From assembly GCF_040954645.1 (NCBI RefSeq), contig NC_092803.1, forward strand, positions 65,741,427-65,805,426: a stretch of 64,000 nt of DNA, read 5' to 3'. Below, piece after piece: positions 22,332 to 34,370 of this stretch. The position numbers and the translations under genes were made by a program. How positions within the stretch are numbered: position 1 is the stretch's first letter; the number at the start of each line of letters is the position of its first letter. The DNA is from Diabrotica undecimpunctata. Taxonomy: Eukaryota > Arthropoda > Insecta > Coleoptera > Chrysomelidae. The notes below the pieces were generated by a model that did not search any database, was not told the origin of the DNA, and saw nothing but the letters and a program-made list of their open reading frames with translations.

Positions 22332-22685
22332 TAAAGAACATCCCATAGGTACTTTTCAGTGCGTCACAGTTTTTCGATTTTTTTCTAATGCATTAAGTTG
22401 GGTGTGACGGAAAAAGCGGTAGGTCCGTGATTAAAACGAACTATATTGCTGCGTTAGAATAAGCTTACATACATAAGCGGTTCTTTCCTAACCTACGTTT
22501 GATTCGTTGATATTTAGATGCGCGCTTTCTCTATCCAATCAAATACGCCTATTACTGACAGTTGACGTAAAACTTCGTCCACGCTGGCCATTCTTTCGAA
22601 GTGTTGAACAGCAAGTGACGGCTGACGTTCAGGTCAGTATTTGTACATAGTATTGGGTGTTTATTTGTATTTGTGTAGGGCCAAG

Positions 22686-22814
22686 ATGACAAGATATACG
22701 GAAAAAGAACAAATACTAATATTAAAATTACTTAGATATTTTCAATTGGAAAAGGAAGCTGGAAAATATTATTACCAATTTCTGCTGTTCGTGAAGTATT
22801 TAATTATTAATTAA
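22686..22814 (+). pseudogene. N-terminal helix-turn-helix piece of a DDE transposase
   Basis: The frame begins MTRYTEKEQILILKLLRYF and ends after 42 codons. A shift in frame after EKEAGK would continue as LLPISAVREV, the usual continuation of this N-terminal region in insect DDE-transposase-like proteins. It therefore looks like a frameshifted remnant of the parent gene of the enclosing TIR element. The catalytic domain is missing. Family recognition is from memory and only moderate. Confidence 0.4.
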
Positions 22815-22880
22815 GTATTTTGTTATAATACCCTGATAATTTTTCGACTGTTCTAACAACCATTCAAATTTCGTCATTTT

Positions 22881-23084
22881 GTGTCATGTGGAACAATTTC
22901 ACCCAATCATGTCAACATTAGATTGATAATTGCATTCAGTGCAATTTTCAATCCCTATGACAACACGATCGAGTTTGACAACTTCATCCAAATAAATTTC
23001 AAAATGTCACGTTTCGGCAATGAGAATGTTCAAAGTATAAATTTTAATAATTGTACTTTCACTAACTGTACTTTTAATAAATAA
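22881..23084 (+). other. Short open frame of unknown nature
   Basis: A 67-codon frame whose end (NNCTFTNCTFNK) is Asn/Cys/Thr-rich. It may be the 3' end of the same broken transposase gene as 22686. I do not recognise it. Confidence 0.25.
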
Positions 23085-23134
23085 ATGTTTCGTTATGTTG
23101 AGTTATGATTTTTTTTTCGAAAAATTATCCGCCG

Positions 23135-23297
23135 AATATCCCTCGGACATTGATGAATGCCTCATAATTTCATGACAAATTTCTCAAGCTCGTTGCTTGG
23201 TAACAGCACTCAGCCTTCGGCTTCGTGCTGTTACCAAGGAACGAGCTTTCGATTGTCATGAAATTATCTCGTCTGTTATCAATGTCCTAGGGATATT
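23135..23297. repeat. 163-bp palindromic MITE
   Basis: Two arms of about 75 bp are inverted repeats: ATATCCCT(C/A)GGACATTGAT at the outside and ATAATTTCATGACAA then AGCTCGTT(G/C)CTTGGTAACA towards the centre. A short loop contains the smaller hairpin AGCCTTCGGCT. The whole could fold into one long hairpin. Confidence 0.85.
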
Positions 23298-23640
23298 ACT
23301 ACTGAAAATAAAATTGTTTTATTTACTGTTTATTTTAGGTTGATGAGGCGTTAGAAATTTCTTATCTCATTAATGTTTTGCTAGGTCATGGCCGAAATAT
23401 TTCATTATGAGTTCATCTAAGGATATATTTTTAAGGAAACTCTTCACTGGCAGTATTTTTCTATAATTTTCTATTACACTGCTATTCAAATTCTACTTTT
23501 CAGTGTTTTCAATAAACTATTATTATTACGCATTAGTGAATAAATAGTTTTTATGATTAGAATTATATTTTATTTCTGTAACTAATTTATAAGTTACCTA
23601 ATAAATTTTTGAAAACATTTGAAAATTTTTGAAAATTTTT

Positions 23641-24436
23641 TTGTGTAACTTATACTATGGCCAAAAAGCAGTAGGGAATAGAAGACATAACATCAGAAGA
23701 AATGAAGTACAAAGAGTTGTTCGACAAGGGAGTATACATTCACCAGTACTATTTAATATATACTCGGAAGACATATTAAGTAAGGCAATGGATTAACGAA
23801 ATGTAGGCATTAGAATTAATGACATAATCATAAATAACCTGAGATACGCTGATGATACAGTTCTTTTAGCCGAATTACATGAAGGCCTACAGATACTTCC
23901 TAATTAGGTGACCGCAGTAAGCGAAGAAGAATATGGACCATCACTCAACAGAGCAAGAAATACATGATAATAACAAAGACAACTCAGGACATTCGTGAGA
24001 TATATGTACAGAATCAGCCCATTGAAATAGTAAGAGGTTTGTGTAACTTATACTATGGCCAAAAAGCAGTAGGGAATAGAAGACATAACATCAGAAGAAA
24101 TGAAGTACAAAGAGTTGTTCGACAAGGGAGTATACATTCACCAGTACTATTTAATATATACTCGGAAGACATATTAAGTAAGGCAATGGATTAACGAAAT
24201 GTAGGCATTAGAATTAATGACATAATCATAAATAACCTGAGATACGCTGATGATACAGTTCTTTTAGCCGAATTACATGAAGGCCTACAGATACTTCCTA
24301 ATTAGGTGACCGCAGTAAGCGAAGAAGAATATGGACCATCACTCAACAGAGTAAGAAATACATGATAATAACAAAGACAACTCAGGACATTCGTGAGATA
24401 TATGTACAGAATCAGCCCATTGAAATAGTAAGAGGA
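23641..24436 (+). repeat. 398-bp tandem duplication inside a LINE fragment
   Basis: 23641-24038 and 24039-24436 are direct copies; I noticed only one difference (AGAGCAAG against AGAGTAAG). Both contain the YADD reverse transcriptase motif region and both carry the same two stop codons. Confidence 0.95.
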
Positions 24437-24890
24437 GAATTCAAATACCTATATACAACTATTAATGAAAACAATGACAGCTCTCAAGAAATACGAATCA
24501 GAATCCAACAGGCCGGGAGCGCATTTACAAGAATACAGAGGCTTCTCTGCTGTAGAAACTTAAACCTTGAATTAAAAATGCGACTGCTGAGGTGCTATGT
24601 GCTCTCCGTATTATAATACGGGATGGAAGCGTGGACACTGAAGAAAATTGACGTGAGGAGACTGAAGGCATTCGAGATGCAGATCTACCGAATAGTACTA
24701 GAGATCTCATGGGTAGATGGAATACCCAACGTTGAGGTAATGTGACGTATACATAAGGAAAGAGAAGTACAAACAATTAAGAGGAGAAAAGTGGGATATA
24801 TGGGTCATGTGATGAGAGGAGATAAATATCTAATACTTCAAGTCATTATGCAAGGAAAATCCGGAGAAAAAGATCCATAGAAAGGAGACG
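23641..24890 (+). pseudogene. LINE reverse transcriptase fragment, duplicated and broken
   Basis: Reads through RT motif B (GSIHSPVLFNIYSEDI), motif C (LRYADDTVLLAE) and the thumb, then FKYLYTTINEN, YGMEAWTLKKIDVRRLKAFEMQIYR and KVGYMGHVMRGDKY, which is the C-terminal order of the endonuclease-reverse transcriptase LINEs of insects. Stop codons replace codons after SKAMD, LPN and SVL, and the first third of RT and the endonuclease are missing. The middle part is present twice because of the 398-bp tandem duplication. It cannot encode an active enzyme. Confidence 0.85.
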
Positions 24891-25178
24891 TAACTCATGT
24901 AATAACGACTTATTTAGAGCGGCGGTCTTAAAATTAAAAATCGCTGTGATTTCGACGCTCAGACAGCCTATTGAGAAGAAGGAGATACAAAAATTCAATA
25001 AATAAACCTTGCAATAAAAATAGTAGTAATTACACAAGCTTTTCACCTGTGGCTAAGTACAATCCTGGCATCTGTCAGATTCTTCAATAATTATATGAAA
25101 TAATTCTCGACACACCTAATTCATTCTATGACGTCATAATTATTGACGCACTGAAAAGTACCTCTGGGATGTTCTTTA

Positions 25179-26179
25179 TTAATAAAGAAACCAAAAACAC
25201 TTCATCTTCATCTTCACCGACACTCCTAGTAAACTTTTTATGCAAACTACTCCTATAATAAGTTCCTGTTTTCCTGGACTGTGTACGCCTTTGCTCCTAA
25301 AACTCTCTACTTCCAATCGAAATCGATCCCAATGCCCCGTCGGCTTCGGCATCCAGTCAACTTCGCACTTGCCTTACCTTCAATAACTCCAAAATTAACT
25401 ACCTTGAGTTGAGGCTGACGTTCGAATCCGTCTCACTTTTCGACTCGTTCTCGTTGTAGATATCTTCTTTTTTGGTGTTTAAAACAAGCATTTTCCTTAC
25501 AGGAGTCGGATTTCTTGGATAGATCGATTTTTCTGTCAGTCACTAGCTCAAATTGATTCGTCAGTAAATTTTGCAGGTGGAATTCTCTCTAACGATCAAT
25601 TTACTGCGAAATTGGTCCCTTAAAAGCCATTAAAAAGGAATTTATATCTGGTATTAGGCTCAACGTGGAAATTTGTACGTAATCATCAACCTCGAATAAT
25701 ACAGGAAAATATTCGAGAAAAGAAAAAAATAAACTTTGACCACAATGGGAAGAACAATGCGAGATACTGACATATATGAAGTAAAAAAAAGTATTAATAA
25801 TATGACCATCAATGGAGACGTGATTGAATATGCGAAGCATATGGATGCTAGAAGAATGAAAGATCAGAAGGAAATAATATTAAAGCAAAGAGATCACACA
25901 GATTATGTAAAAACTACCAAAGTATGAGAACGTTCAGAAGAGGAAGGACAAAAATTTACACAGAAAGAAGTAATATGACCATAGCAGTATGTTTAAGAAA
26001 AATAAATATGGAGAATAGACAATCTCCACACGACAAATTAAAGAAAATACTTACGAAGATTTTTCTACATTTTAAACAAACTTTTCACACACTACGCAGA
26101 ACTAGATGATTTGCAAACGAGCGAAATAATAGGGAAAGGGAATTCATAGACAAAGAACAGAAAAAAGCAAAATGGGAGT
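25179..26179. other. Mostly unassigned; the end may be gypsy internal sequence
   Basis: No recognisable gene. The last part runs into AAAATGGGAGT, a polypurine tract before the LTR at 26180, so some of it should be the 3' internal region of that element. Short frames at 25736 and 25924 are basic and lack known motifs. Confidence 0.35.
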
Positions 26180-27281
26180 TGTAACGTTATAAACGTCACA
26201 TATTTATAAATTTATCTTTAAATAATTATTTTATTTTAATTTCTTTACTAATTTATTAATTCCTTTATCTCCAGTTTAATTTTTACTATTTTTTATTCAA
26301 AAAGTAGTTGGCGCCCTCTGTCTTTCCTTTCTTTCCCTTTCTTTCCGGTAGAATAAATATTTGCCTTCTCTTTTTCCGTCCGGTAGACTAAATATTCTGT
26401 TCTATCTTGACAGAAGTGCTAATTATATCATAGGCATACGTCCTATGTCATTTGTGCAAACTTCAGTTTAGTCTCCCTACTTTCTGTCAATCAACTTTTC
26501 TAACGTAGTGGGAATATAATTTTTTGCCTGTTTCTAAAATTTATAAAAGAAGGAAAAAACTATTATAAGCTTCATTTTATGGTCTGCAGAATTCTCTTGG
26601 AGTGAGTACTTTCATTGTAATCTATATTCTATAATTCTGACAGCATTTCAATTCAGTTATATGCATATAGGAATCTTAACAAATAATTTAACTAGGTAAT
26701 AATAATTATATTTCACTTTACTCTTGCTATCTGCTATTTGTTTCATTGTAATTTTGTAAAATGGCAAGGAAATTAAACCCTTTTTGATGGATCTCTAATA
26801 CAAGCTGTTTATTGGCTGTATTTATTGGCCGAATTCAAGTTTTATTGGCTGTATTTATTGGCCGAATTCAAGTTTTATTGGCTGTATAGAAGACTATTGG
26901 AGATTTTATGGGAAATTTCAGAATATAATATGGAACAACTGTAATATGGTAAAATATACTCTGGAAAACCTAACCGTCTAATTGGGAGGCCACACAAGCA
27001 GCCCATTGATGCCATCGATGCCATAAGTATCATCCACATTGTATTCATTGTAAAGCATTGGCAGGCTTGATTGTTTCCTATTTTTAATAAATATGATTAG
27101 TTAAAAATTGTTTTATTTGCTATCAGCTAAGGGTTCATGGTTTGATTTCTAGTTTAAGACAAGACGAACTCACACTTGAGATACTGAGCTAGTCGAAGCA
27201 TAGACGATAAGCTCCCATTGTTGATTGAGGTATTATTTTTATAATAGTATTTCAATTCTCTTTGTTAGTCTTATCGTTACA
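26180..27281 (+). mobile_element. Gypsy-type LTR (1.1 kb)
   Basis: Starts TGTAACGTTATAAACG after a polypurine tract (AAAATGGGAGT) and ends TTATCGTTACA, so the outer seven bases form an inverted repeat (TGTAACG/CGTTACA), as in many gypsy LTRs. No primer-binding site follows, so this is a 3' or solo LTR. It contains a 33-bp tandem repeat. Confidence 0.6.
26808..26886. repeat. 33-bp tandem repeat in the LTR (about 2.4 copies)
   Basis: The unit TTTATTGGCTGTA plus TTTATTGGCCGAATTCAAGT occurs twice exactly, followed by its first 13 bases. Within the unit the phrase TTTATTGGC is itself doubled. Confidence 0.9.
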
Positions 27282-28002
27282 AAGTCGGAGTGAAGCAAGG
27301 AGAAAATAAGCACACCTTAAATATAACTCAGCACAATCTAAAAAAAACTTGTAAGTTAAAAGACAAAAATGAAAATTTACAAAAATAAATTGCATAGTTT
27401 AGCGATAAATATATAGTAAACAAAAAAGATGAAAAAACTAAACATATTGGAAACAAAAAAGATGAAAAAACCATCATGCTTGACCAAGATACCTTCTGAA
27501 AGAGAGATAAACATGGGAAATACTGAAAAATAGTCATAAAGTGGAAAAGACAATACAAACGGTACGATGATTATTATATTTCAAAAGTCATAGGTGGTAT
27601 GTAAAACCGATTATTTTCTTACTATTTTTAAAATGTTAGTAGTACTGGATAATCAATATAAAATCTGATTCCTTTTCTGTAGTTTGTTGTTTTGCTGCCA
27701 ACTGCTCAACGTCATCTTTGTGTTGTTAAAAGTTTTCTAAGCAAGGAAGAGGTTTATAAGAATTCCAATTACGAAATACGCGGAGTCAATGCTGTCGGAC
27801 GCTGTCGTGCGAGGTGGAAAACCTTGTTGGATTATTTATAGACATAATCTGGGCCTCCTTTCATGCCAATAATGTAAGGCATGTCTTACATTAGTTTTTA
27901 TGTAGCTTACTAAGTAATCAAAGTAAAACTATTTGTTATTTTAAGTTTTAAATGCCGTCAAAACAAAAGTTTATTTTTAGAATCTTTTTAAAAGTTTATT
28001 AG

Positions 28003-28013
<11 letters not shown>
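27282..28013. other. No gene seen
   Basis: Intergenic sequence after the LTR. Nothing recognisable. Confidence 0.4.
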
Positions 28014-28073
<60 letters not shown>

Positions 28074-28074
28074 G

Positions 28075-28124
<50 letters not shown>
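28014..28124. repeat. (AT)n microsatellite with GT interruptions
   Basis: Long AT run broken by ATGTAT and TAAAT words near its middle. Confidence 0.9.
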
Positions 28125-28125
<1 letters not shown>

Positions 28126-29054
28126 AGAATTGTGTAATCACTCTCTTAGACCACCTACCTAGTTATTAAACAAACCAGGTATCTCTATAATCTCTGCGCA
28201 GAATGACAGTATGTTTAGTACTCAGTTTAAAATTACCGTCCAAATTTGAAGGTTTCATTTTATTTTTATGATACTATCATAACAAACTATAATAAACGAA
28301 GAGAAATTCACGATATTTGACCTTGGCCTCCCGAGGTAAGCTGTTATTAACCCAGATATTCATTGTATTGCTTTCATCAACGCGGTATGTAATAAGGCTT
28401 ATATATTTCATTTTTAAGTTTTCTTTACTACATTTAGCAGATATTTCATTTAAAATATGGCAAATTGGGCGTAGCTAACAAATTTATTTTGCAAAAATAA
28501 ACTCTCTTAGGAGTATATGCTGCAACAACGGAGAAAATGAACGTTAAAAGGTCGAGAAGACAACATTAAAGCCTACTTAAAAAACTTGGGGAAAATAGTT
28601 TATATTACCCGTTCGAAAAACCCACTTTATTTATATCCACTGACCAGATAGATAGAAGAATAGTGTTCCTATTTAGGAGTCCACGTGAGAAAAAACACAC
28701 AAAATTTGTATATAAAAAAAGAAACTCAATAGTTTACGCCAAACTGCGTTCACAAATTGTGGAAATAAATAAGTTCATTTGCCAATCAGCTCTACGCATA
28801 ATTACCTATTTCCTGTTTTGCAAGCACCTAAGTAAAGGTTCAACTTGTACATTTTTGACTGATTTTTTATCTGAAGTTTTTTAAGTCCTTTATTTCCTAT
28901 TCCAATATTTTTCCTGTAACAGTGTTTTATTATATCAAATATTACAAATTCATATTTTTATAGTTTATTGCTCTACGTAAACAGTATTAATATCATATGT
29001 ATTTCCCCTACGAACAAAGCGAGTGCTGTGAAGCACTCATATCACTGAAGAATT
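28125..29054. other. No gene seen
   Basis: A 73-codon basic frame (28663-28884) has no recognisable motif. Otherwise non-coding. Confidence 0.35.
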
Positions 29055-29765
29055 ATGAGTGAAAAGAACGCGCCAGCAGCAGGCCCATCTGGGACAGAAA
29101 AAATAGAAAGAGCTTTTGGAGTGTCTAGAAAACAGTGAAGACGATTTTAATCGAATTATCAAACAGAGCTTTTGGAGTGTCTAGAAAACAGTGAAGACGA
29201 TTTTAATTGAATTATCAGACAATGGCAGTGATTATATTAGTGAAGAGGATAACAGTTCAGCAGAGAGCGATGAAGATGATATAGCTTTATTTCAGGATGG
29301 TATAAAGGTAATGGTTTTTTGTCTGTTAGTTGTTTATTTCCATTGTAGATTTTTTGTAGGATTCAACAACTATCAAGAATATTGCCTTTACAAAAATGTA
29401 CTGTAAAATGTGTTACTGGTGTCTTTGCCTGGTGATAAACCCTTAGACTATTTTAAACTATTACTGACTGATGAATTTTTACAATAAGTTCGTAACCAAT
29501 CTAACGAATATGAAATATCTATCTTTTTGCGTTGGGGATGGCAACAGGAATCTAAAATAAATAAATGGAAACCTTTAACGTCCAGAGAGTTACAAATATT
29601 TATAGCAATAATGTTACATAGGGGTCATATTCAAATGCCAAAACTAAGAGATTACTGGAAAAAGGAAAAAACAGGAGAAACTAAATGTTGGAGATGCTGT
29701 TTACACGGACAATTTCTACAATTCTTTCGAATTAACCAAGAATCTTCTGGATGCTAAGATCCATT
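29055..29765 (+). pseudogene. piggyBac-like transposase remnant, N-terminal part
   Basis: Begins MSEKNAPAAGPSGTEKIERA with an acidic Ser/Glu/Asp region, as in piggyBac N-termini. After a possible intron (GTAATG at 29309, TTTGTAG before 29360) it continues with KPLDYFKLLLTDEFLQ, RWGWQQESKINKWKPLTSRE and LQIFIAIMLHRGHIQMPKLRDYW, the DDE_Tnp_1_7 order. The catalytic aspartates lie downstream and are absent. A 56-bp tandem duplication shifts the frame, and stop codons follow. The remnant ends where a LINE starts. Confidence 0.75.
29109..29220. repeat. 56-bp tandem duplication
   Basis: 29109-29164 and 29165-29220 are direct copies beginning AGAGCTTTTGGAGTGTCTAG, with a few differences. The length is not a multiple of three, so it breaks the transposase frame. 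Confidence 0.9.
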
Positions 29766-30019
29766 GTACAAGTGCCCAAGTGATATGAGGCAGGAATTCA
29801 CTGGTCAACTGAGGCTTGAGTCAGAAGAGATCCTGTAACTATCAATCAGAAAACTGTTTTCCTTCGTTGAGGCTAAATGACTTATTGGGAGTTTAATAAA
29901 AAAGCAAGGTTTGGTACAAAGGTTTTATGACCAAGTACCAGAGATTAACGTGGCTTACCTAGAAAAACACAAGGAAAATGCATTGCATATAAATTGGTAA
30001 CGTAATATAATATTGTTTG

Positions 30020-30793
30020 CAGATATAATATGCAGATGATGTTGATCTAGTTGCCCGCACAACACGCAAGCTAGAAGAAATGTATACCACCTTGTCAAAC
30101 GCCTCAAAAAATATGGGCCTGCAAGTAAATGAAAATAAAACTAAGATAATGGCATCAACACCCAACAATAGAGCCAGAAACATCGGCCACCAACTCACGG
30201 TTGATAATTCTACCTTTGAAGTGGTGGACAAATTCACATACTTAGGCTCCCTGATCACCAAGGAGAACGTCATGACGGAAGAAATCAAGCGAAGAATAAT
30301 CCTAGCAAACAAATGCTATTTTGGACTGAGTAGACATATGAGAAGCAGAAACTTAAGCCAAAAAACAAAAATAACCATATACAAAACCCTTATACAACCA
30401 GTGTTGAGATATGGGTCGGAGAAATGGACCATTTCCAAGGCAGATGAAAATCTCCTGCTTATATTTGAACGAAGGATCTTGAGAAGAATATTTGGTGGCA
30501 TCTGTGAAAATGGTGTTTGGAGAAGGTGGTACAACTACGAGATATATCACAGATATAAACATATATTTGGTGGTAAAGACGTAGTATCCTTTATAAAAAT
30601 AGGAAGACTAAGATGGGCAGGACATCTGGCAAGATCACAGCAGAACAACCCTCCTAGGCAAACTGGCAACAGTTGGCAATGGATAGAACTGACTGGCGTA
30701 ATAGACTTGGGAAGGTCGAGGCTCTTTTATAGGGCTGTAGCACCAATGATGATGATGAATATAATATTGTTTAAAGATGTGAAAATACTATAG
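30020..30793 (+). pseudogene. 5'-truncated LINE reverse transcriptase (RTE-like)
   Basis: Starts just before the catalytic YADD box (QYADDVDLVART) and then stays open from 30080 to 30793. It reads GLQVNENKTKIMA (motif D/E region), FTYLGSLIT, IYKTLIQPVLRYGSEKWT, ERRILRRIFGG and GRLRWAGHLAR, the standard thumb and C-terminal order of an insect LINE. Motifs A and B and the endonuclease are missing. The end carries GATGATGATGA, the kind of short repeat tail that marks the 3' end of RTE-like LINEs. The long open frame suggests that this is a fairly young 5'-truncated insertion. Confidence 0.85.
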
Positions 30794-31190
30794 CATTTCA
30801 CTTGCTCTACTTTAACTCCGACAGATAAAAAGATAAGTAGGTAGATTAGACTTTAAGATAGTTAAATAGTTTCTTGAATAGTTCACATTAAGGGAATGAC
30901 TGAACTTTCCCTATTGAACGGGAACGATTCCTAAGCAGATATAAGTTTTACAGAAGCTAAAATTTCGATCGCTTTTGTTTTTGTCCCATATAGCCATTTG
31001 TCAAAATAAGTTGATTGTCCAGGATTTATATATTTTACTTTAATAACTACGATCAAATTGAAATGATTATCTCTAATCTTAACAGTAGATCTTTTAAAAT
31101 AATAATTAAATAGCCATATGAAAAATAGTTACCGAATATTGCATAAATTAAGAGTTAACGTTTTATATTATTCAAATATATAAATAATAA

Positions 31191-31196
<6 letters not shown>
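30794..31196. other. No gene seen
   Basis: AT-rich spacer between the LINE and an AT microsatellite. Confidence 0.4.

Positions 31197-31274
<78 letters not shown>
31197..31274. repeat. (AT)n microsatellite
   Basis: About 39 AT units. Confidence 0.95.
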
Positions 31275-31277
<3 letters not shown>

Positions 31278-32047
31278 AGGAAAATAATAAAAATAGTAAA
31301 TTTGTATTGCCACAAAAATAGCTTCATTAATTAGTATTATATTTTTTAATTTGATACCATAAATCAAACTGAAATAGTTCCTGTAATCTTACGGTAATAT
31401 CGTTAAATTTTTGCTCTTCGTTAAATTCTTATATGTTTGCTCTGGCTCTCTTCTAGTAATCATATTATTATAGTCAACATAATGGCTTAAGTTTGTACGT
31501 GATACCGGTGCAAAAACCGGAAATATTTCTGTGTAAAATCTCCTTAAACCGCTAATGCAATAATTTCTATCTCTTCTCCTCGAGTCTCTTTTAATATCCA
31601 TTTGTCAACGAATAACCCGCGGCGCTATGCAATTCGTGCGTTGTTTTATTTCTACCCAGCATGTGTTTGTGTGCAGATTTACAAACCAGAGCAACAACGT
31701 TTGATATACTTAATGTTTGTTATCGGTTACGATGTAATAAAAACTTAACAAATTATTCTGAATAATAATATCGCAAATTTTGTGTATCGTTATTTAATTT
31801 CAACAACTTTAATTCTCCTTTTTAAATGTATGTAAAAATATAATTTAAATATAGCACGGTTTAGTTTTAAACTGTCTGCAACAGTTTGTGTAATTTCCAA
31901 AGTTTTGGCTTAAGGTTGATTGTCTAGCTATTTAAGTTAACTTTGTTCAGATCTAAGCAGCATATCAGATTTTTATGTGGTTTCTTCTTTTTCTTATATT
32001 AGGACTTACACTTTTTTCTTCGATCTTTGTTTGTATTTGTTTTTTGA
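31275..32047. other. No recognised gene
   Basis: A 70-codon minus frame (31389-31601) is basic and unrecognised. The rest is AT-rich non-coding sequence. Confidence 0.35.
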
Positions 32048-32342
32048 TTACCAGCTATCTCCCCATCTTTTAAAGGGTCTTTCTGGTGATATGGTACCTA
32101 TTAGTCTTAAATCTTTTGCAACTCGGTCAAGCCTCTAATAATCGTTTCAATTTCCGTCTTCTGTATTTTTCCATCGTACAATATCCTGTATTTATCCTTA
32201 TTTGGTTGTTTGGTATTCTAATTTTTAATGCTTTCCCAGTAATTGATCGCAAGGTTCTTATTTTTACCGTTCGAGGTTTCTTTTTGTTTCTGCTGTATCT
32301 GTTCTTATTTCTGTAGCAGATATCGTTATTGGTTTTACACAT
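32048..32342 (-). pseudogene. C-terminal tail of a LINE polyprotein
   Basis: On the minus strand the last codons read LDRVAKDLRLIGTISPERP and then FKRWGDSW before TAA at 32048, a C-terminal ending I associate with insect LINEs. Upstream it joins, through a one-base frameshift, to a basic frame ending KLKRLLEA. The rest of the element is missing. Confidence 0.5.
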
Positions 32343-34104
32343 AATTTATATATAGACGTCCTTTCCCATCTAGTCTAATATATTTATTCTTCCAGATGAT
32401 GTCCCGTAGAAATCCTGAGATGTTTGCTTGTTTTTTATAACCACATTAACTACTGATAGTTATTAGTGGGAAGACATAATACAATAAGTACAGTATAAGA
32501 TTACAAATTAAGTGTAAATTACAATTTAAGAAGTCGAACTGGCAGATAGGACATGACGAATTGACTGACGGAAAAGAAGACACATTGACAGATAGGCTAA
32601 CACGACGAATTGGCCGACGGAACAGAAGACGAATTGAAAAGGAAGAAGACAAATTGACAGATAAGACAATTGGCAGTTGACCGGACAGCTGACATCATTG
32701 TGGCCATCTTAAAAATAGTTGTGACGTCAGAGTAGTAGTCCGAAGTGAGAGTATGCCTTTTTAAATTGAATATATGTTAATTTCAAGTTTTATAGTATTA
32801 GGATCTATGAAATATGAAACTTATTTATTATTTGTTGTTAATATATTTACGACAATCTACCATATATGTGCTACGGTATACCAAAGTTACAATAATCACA
32901 TAAAAGGGATTTGATTTAGAAGTTGAAATACTTGGGGCACATCATTAGAGGTGAAAAATACGAGCTAGGAATATAATGCAAGCAAAATTAAAGATATACT
33001 TATACTATACACAAAAGAATCACTTTAACATATAACTGACCATCAATGCTTGTTTCACACCATGAATTTATTGTATAATAGTGTGCAGAAACAGTTGTGA
33101 CTAGTGCTATTCATTTTTTCATGTACTTAACACTTTTGTACATACTTTATACTTTTGTATATACTTATACTTAATATACTTATACTCTACATATACTTAA
33201 CACCTGAAATCGAATAGCGACACTGTCTTTACTAATACCGACGACGCACTTTGTATTGATTGACGTGCTGATGATAAAAATCAAGCAGTATGAGAAGGGA
33301 TCCAAATAAAATTAACTTGCTGTTTTATTGTATGTAATGAACTGAGAGAATCAGTAAATATATTTAATTTTTTTTGAATTGCGTACAGTTTCCCAACAAG
33401 ATGCTACTGATTGATGGTAATTTAAATTATAATATTTGAAGTAATAACTGCTGATCCTACACCATTAATTTTTGCTTGTTTCCTTATACTCTTTTTAAAC
33501 CCGTAACTGGATATTTCTACTCCCAGATATTCGAACCACGAGACTTACGAATATTTCGTCATTATTATTATCTCGATTACGAGAATTCGATTATTTCGGC
33601 GTTAATTACAATTTTGTATCGTTTATCTTTCTAAAATTAATGGGAAAATCCCAGTAGTTGGCTGTATACTATAGTTAAAAAACTAATACAGAAGTAAAAA
33701 CTTCAAAATTTGTATACTGGTATAAAAACATTTTATTAAAACTTGTTAAAAGTGTCGTCCAAAAATTAGAGATGCATAACGTTTTCGATCTGAATCAGAT
33801 CATCATCAGTGCATTCTGTTAGTACTTTTATTAAAATTTAAAATATAATGCGACCCTAGGTCGATGACAATGGTTGTAAATGTTAATACTTAAAGAGCAA
33901 CATGCTTCCTTGCACGACTGGAACATGTGGTTCTTGTCAGTTCAAACGACACAGACCAACAAACTGTCGTTCTGTATTAGTTGTTTATCTTTCTCTTTTT
34001 TTTTCTTGACACCACTAAAAATACTACCTACCATGCCACCACTAGATATCTTACATAGATAGATATAATTATATTTTATGTCTCAGCCGCTGTTTTCAAT
34101 GTTT
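32343..34104. other. No gene seen; degenerate repeats
   Basis: Contains a degenerate tandem repeat at about 32555-32690 (GACGAATTG..GACGGAA.AGAAGAC and ATTGACAGATA) and an ATACTT-rich stretch near 33120-33200. At 33770-33815 the sequence ACGTTTTCGATCTGAATCAGATCATCATCAG appears in pieces typical of Penelope-like element ends, without a coding part. Confidence 0.4.
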
Positions 34105-34370
34105 GTACCATTCACTGTATCTAAATATCCTCGTTATCTGAAATAAATATTGCATAGACTGCAAAACTAAGGATTTTTATTTGTTTTCTGTCTAGCTTGT
34201 ATCTTGCCTTTTTGATTTCTTCTATGACTTTGTTGATTAGCCCATCAGTTGAGAAGAATGGTGGAGTTAAGGTATCTCTCTGCTGAATTCTCGAGTTAAT
34301 ATCTACTTCCGATGATAGTTCATTCTCGACTAACTTTGCACACGACTAACAGCTGGATATATAGTTCGGC
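34105..34370 (-). pseudogene. LINE reverse transcriptase relic
   Basis: A degenerate minus-strand segment reads LINKVIEEIKKARYKLD, then KQIKILSFAVYAIFISDNEDI, which aligns in order with the stretch around the RT motif C (the YADD box is changed to VYAI). Stops and frameshifts are present. Assignment rests on pattern only. Confidence 0.4.

Larger units (their letters stand above)
22332..25178. mobile_element. 2.85-kb TIR element carrying nested insertions
   Basis: The ends are 35-bp inverted repeats with one mismatch; the shared outer part starts TAAAGAACATCCCA and the inner part is GGTACTTTTCAGTGCGTCA. Inside are a short transposase-like N-terminus (22686), a palindromic MITE (23135-23297) and a tandemly duplicated LINE fragment (23641-24890). 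It is therefore an old element used as a landing place by others. Target duplication is not clear. Confidence 0.75.

Noticed and set aside
23641..24436. CRISPR-like or other regularly spaced repeat array
   Set aside because: It is a simple two-copy tandem duplication without spacers, in eukaryotic DNA.
25400..25430. tRNA-like GTTCGAATCC word
   Set aside because: No acceptor stem, D-arm or anticodon arm could be built around it.
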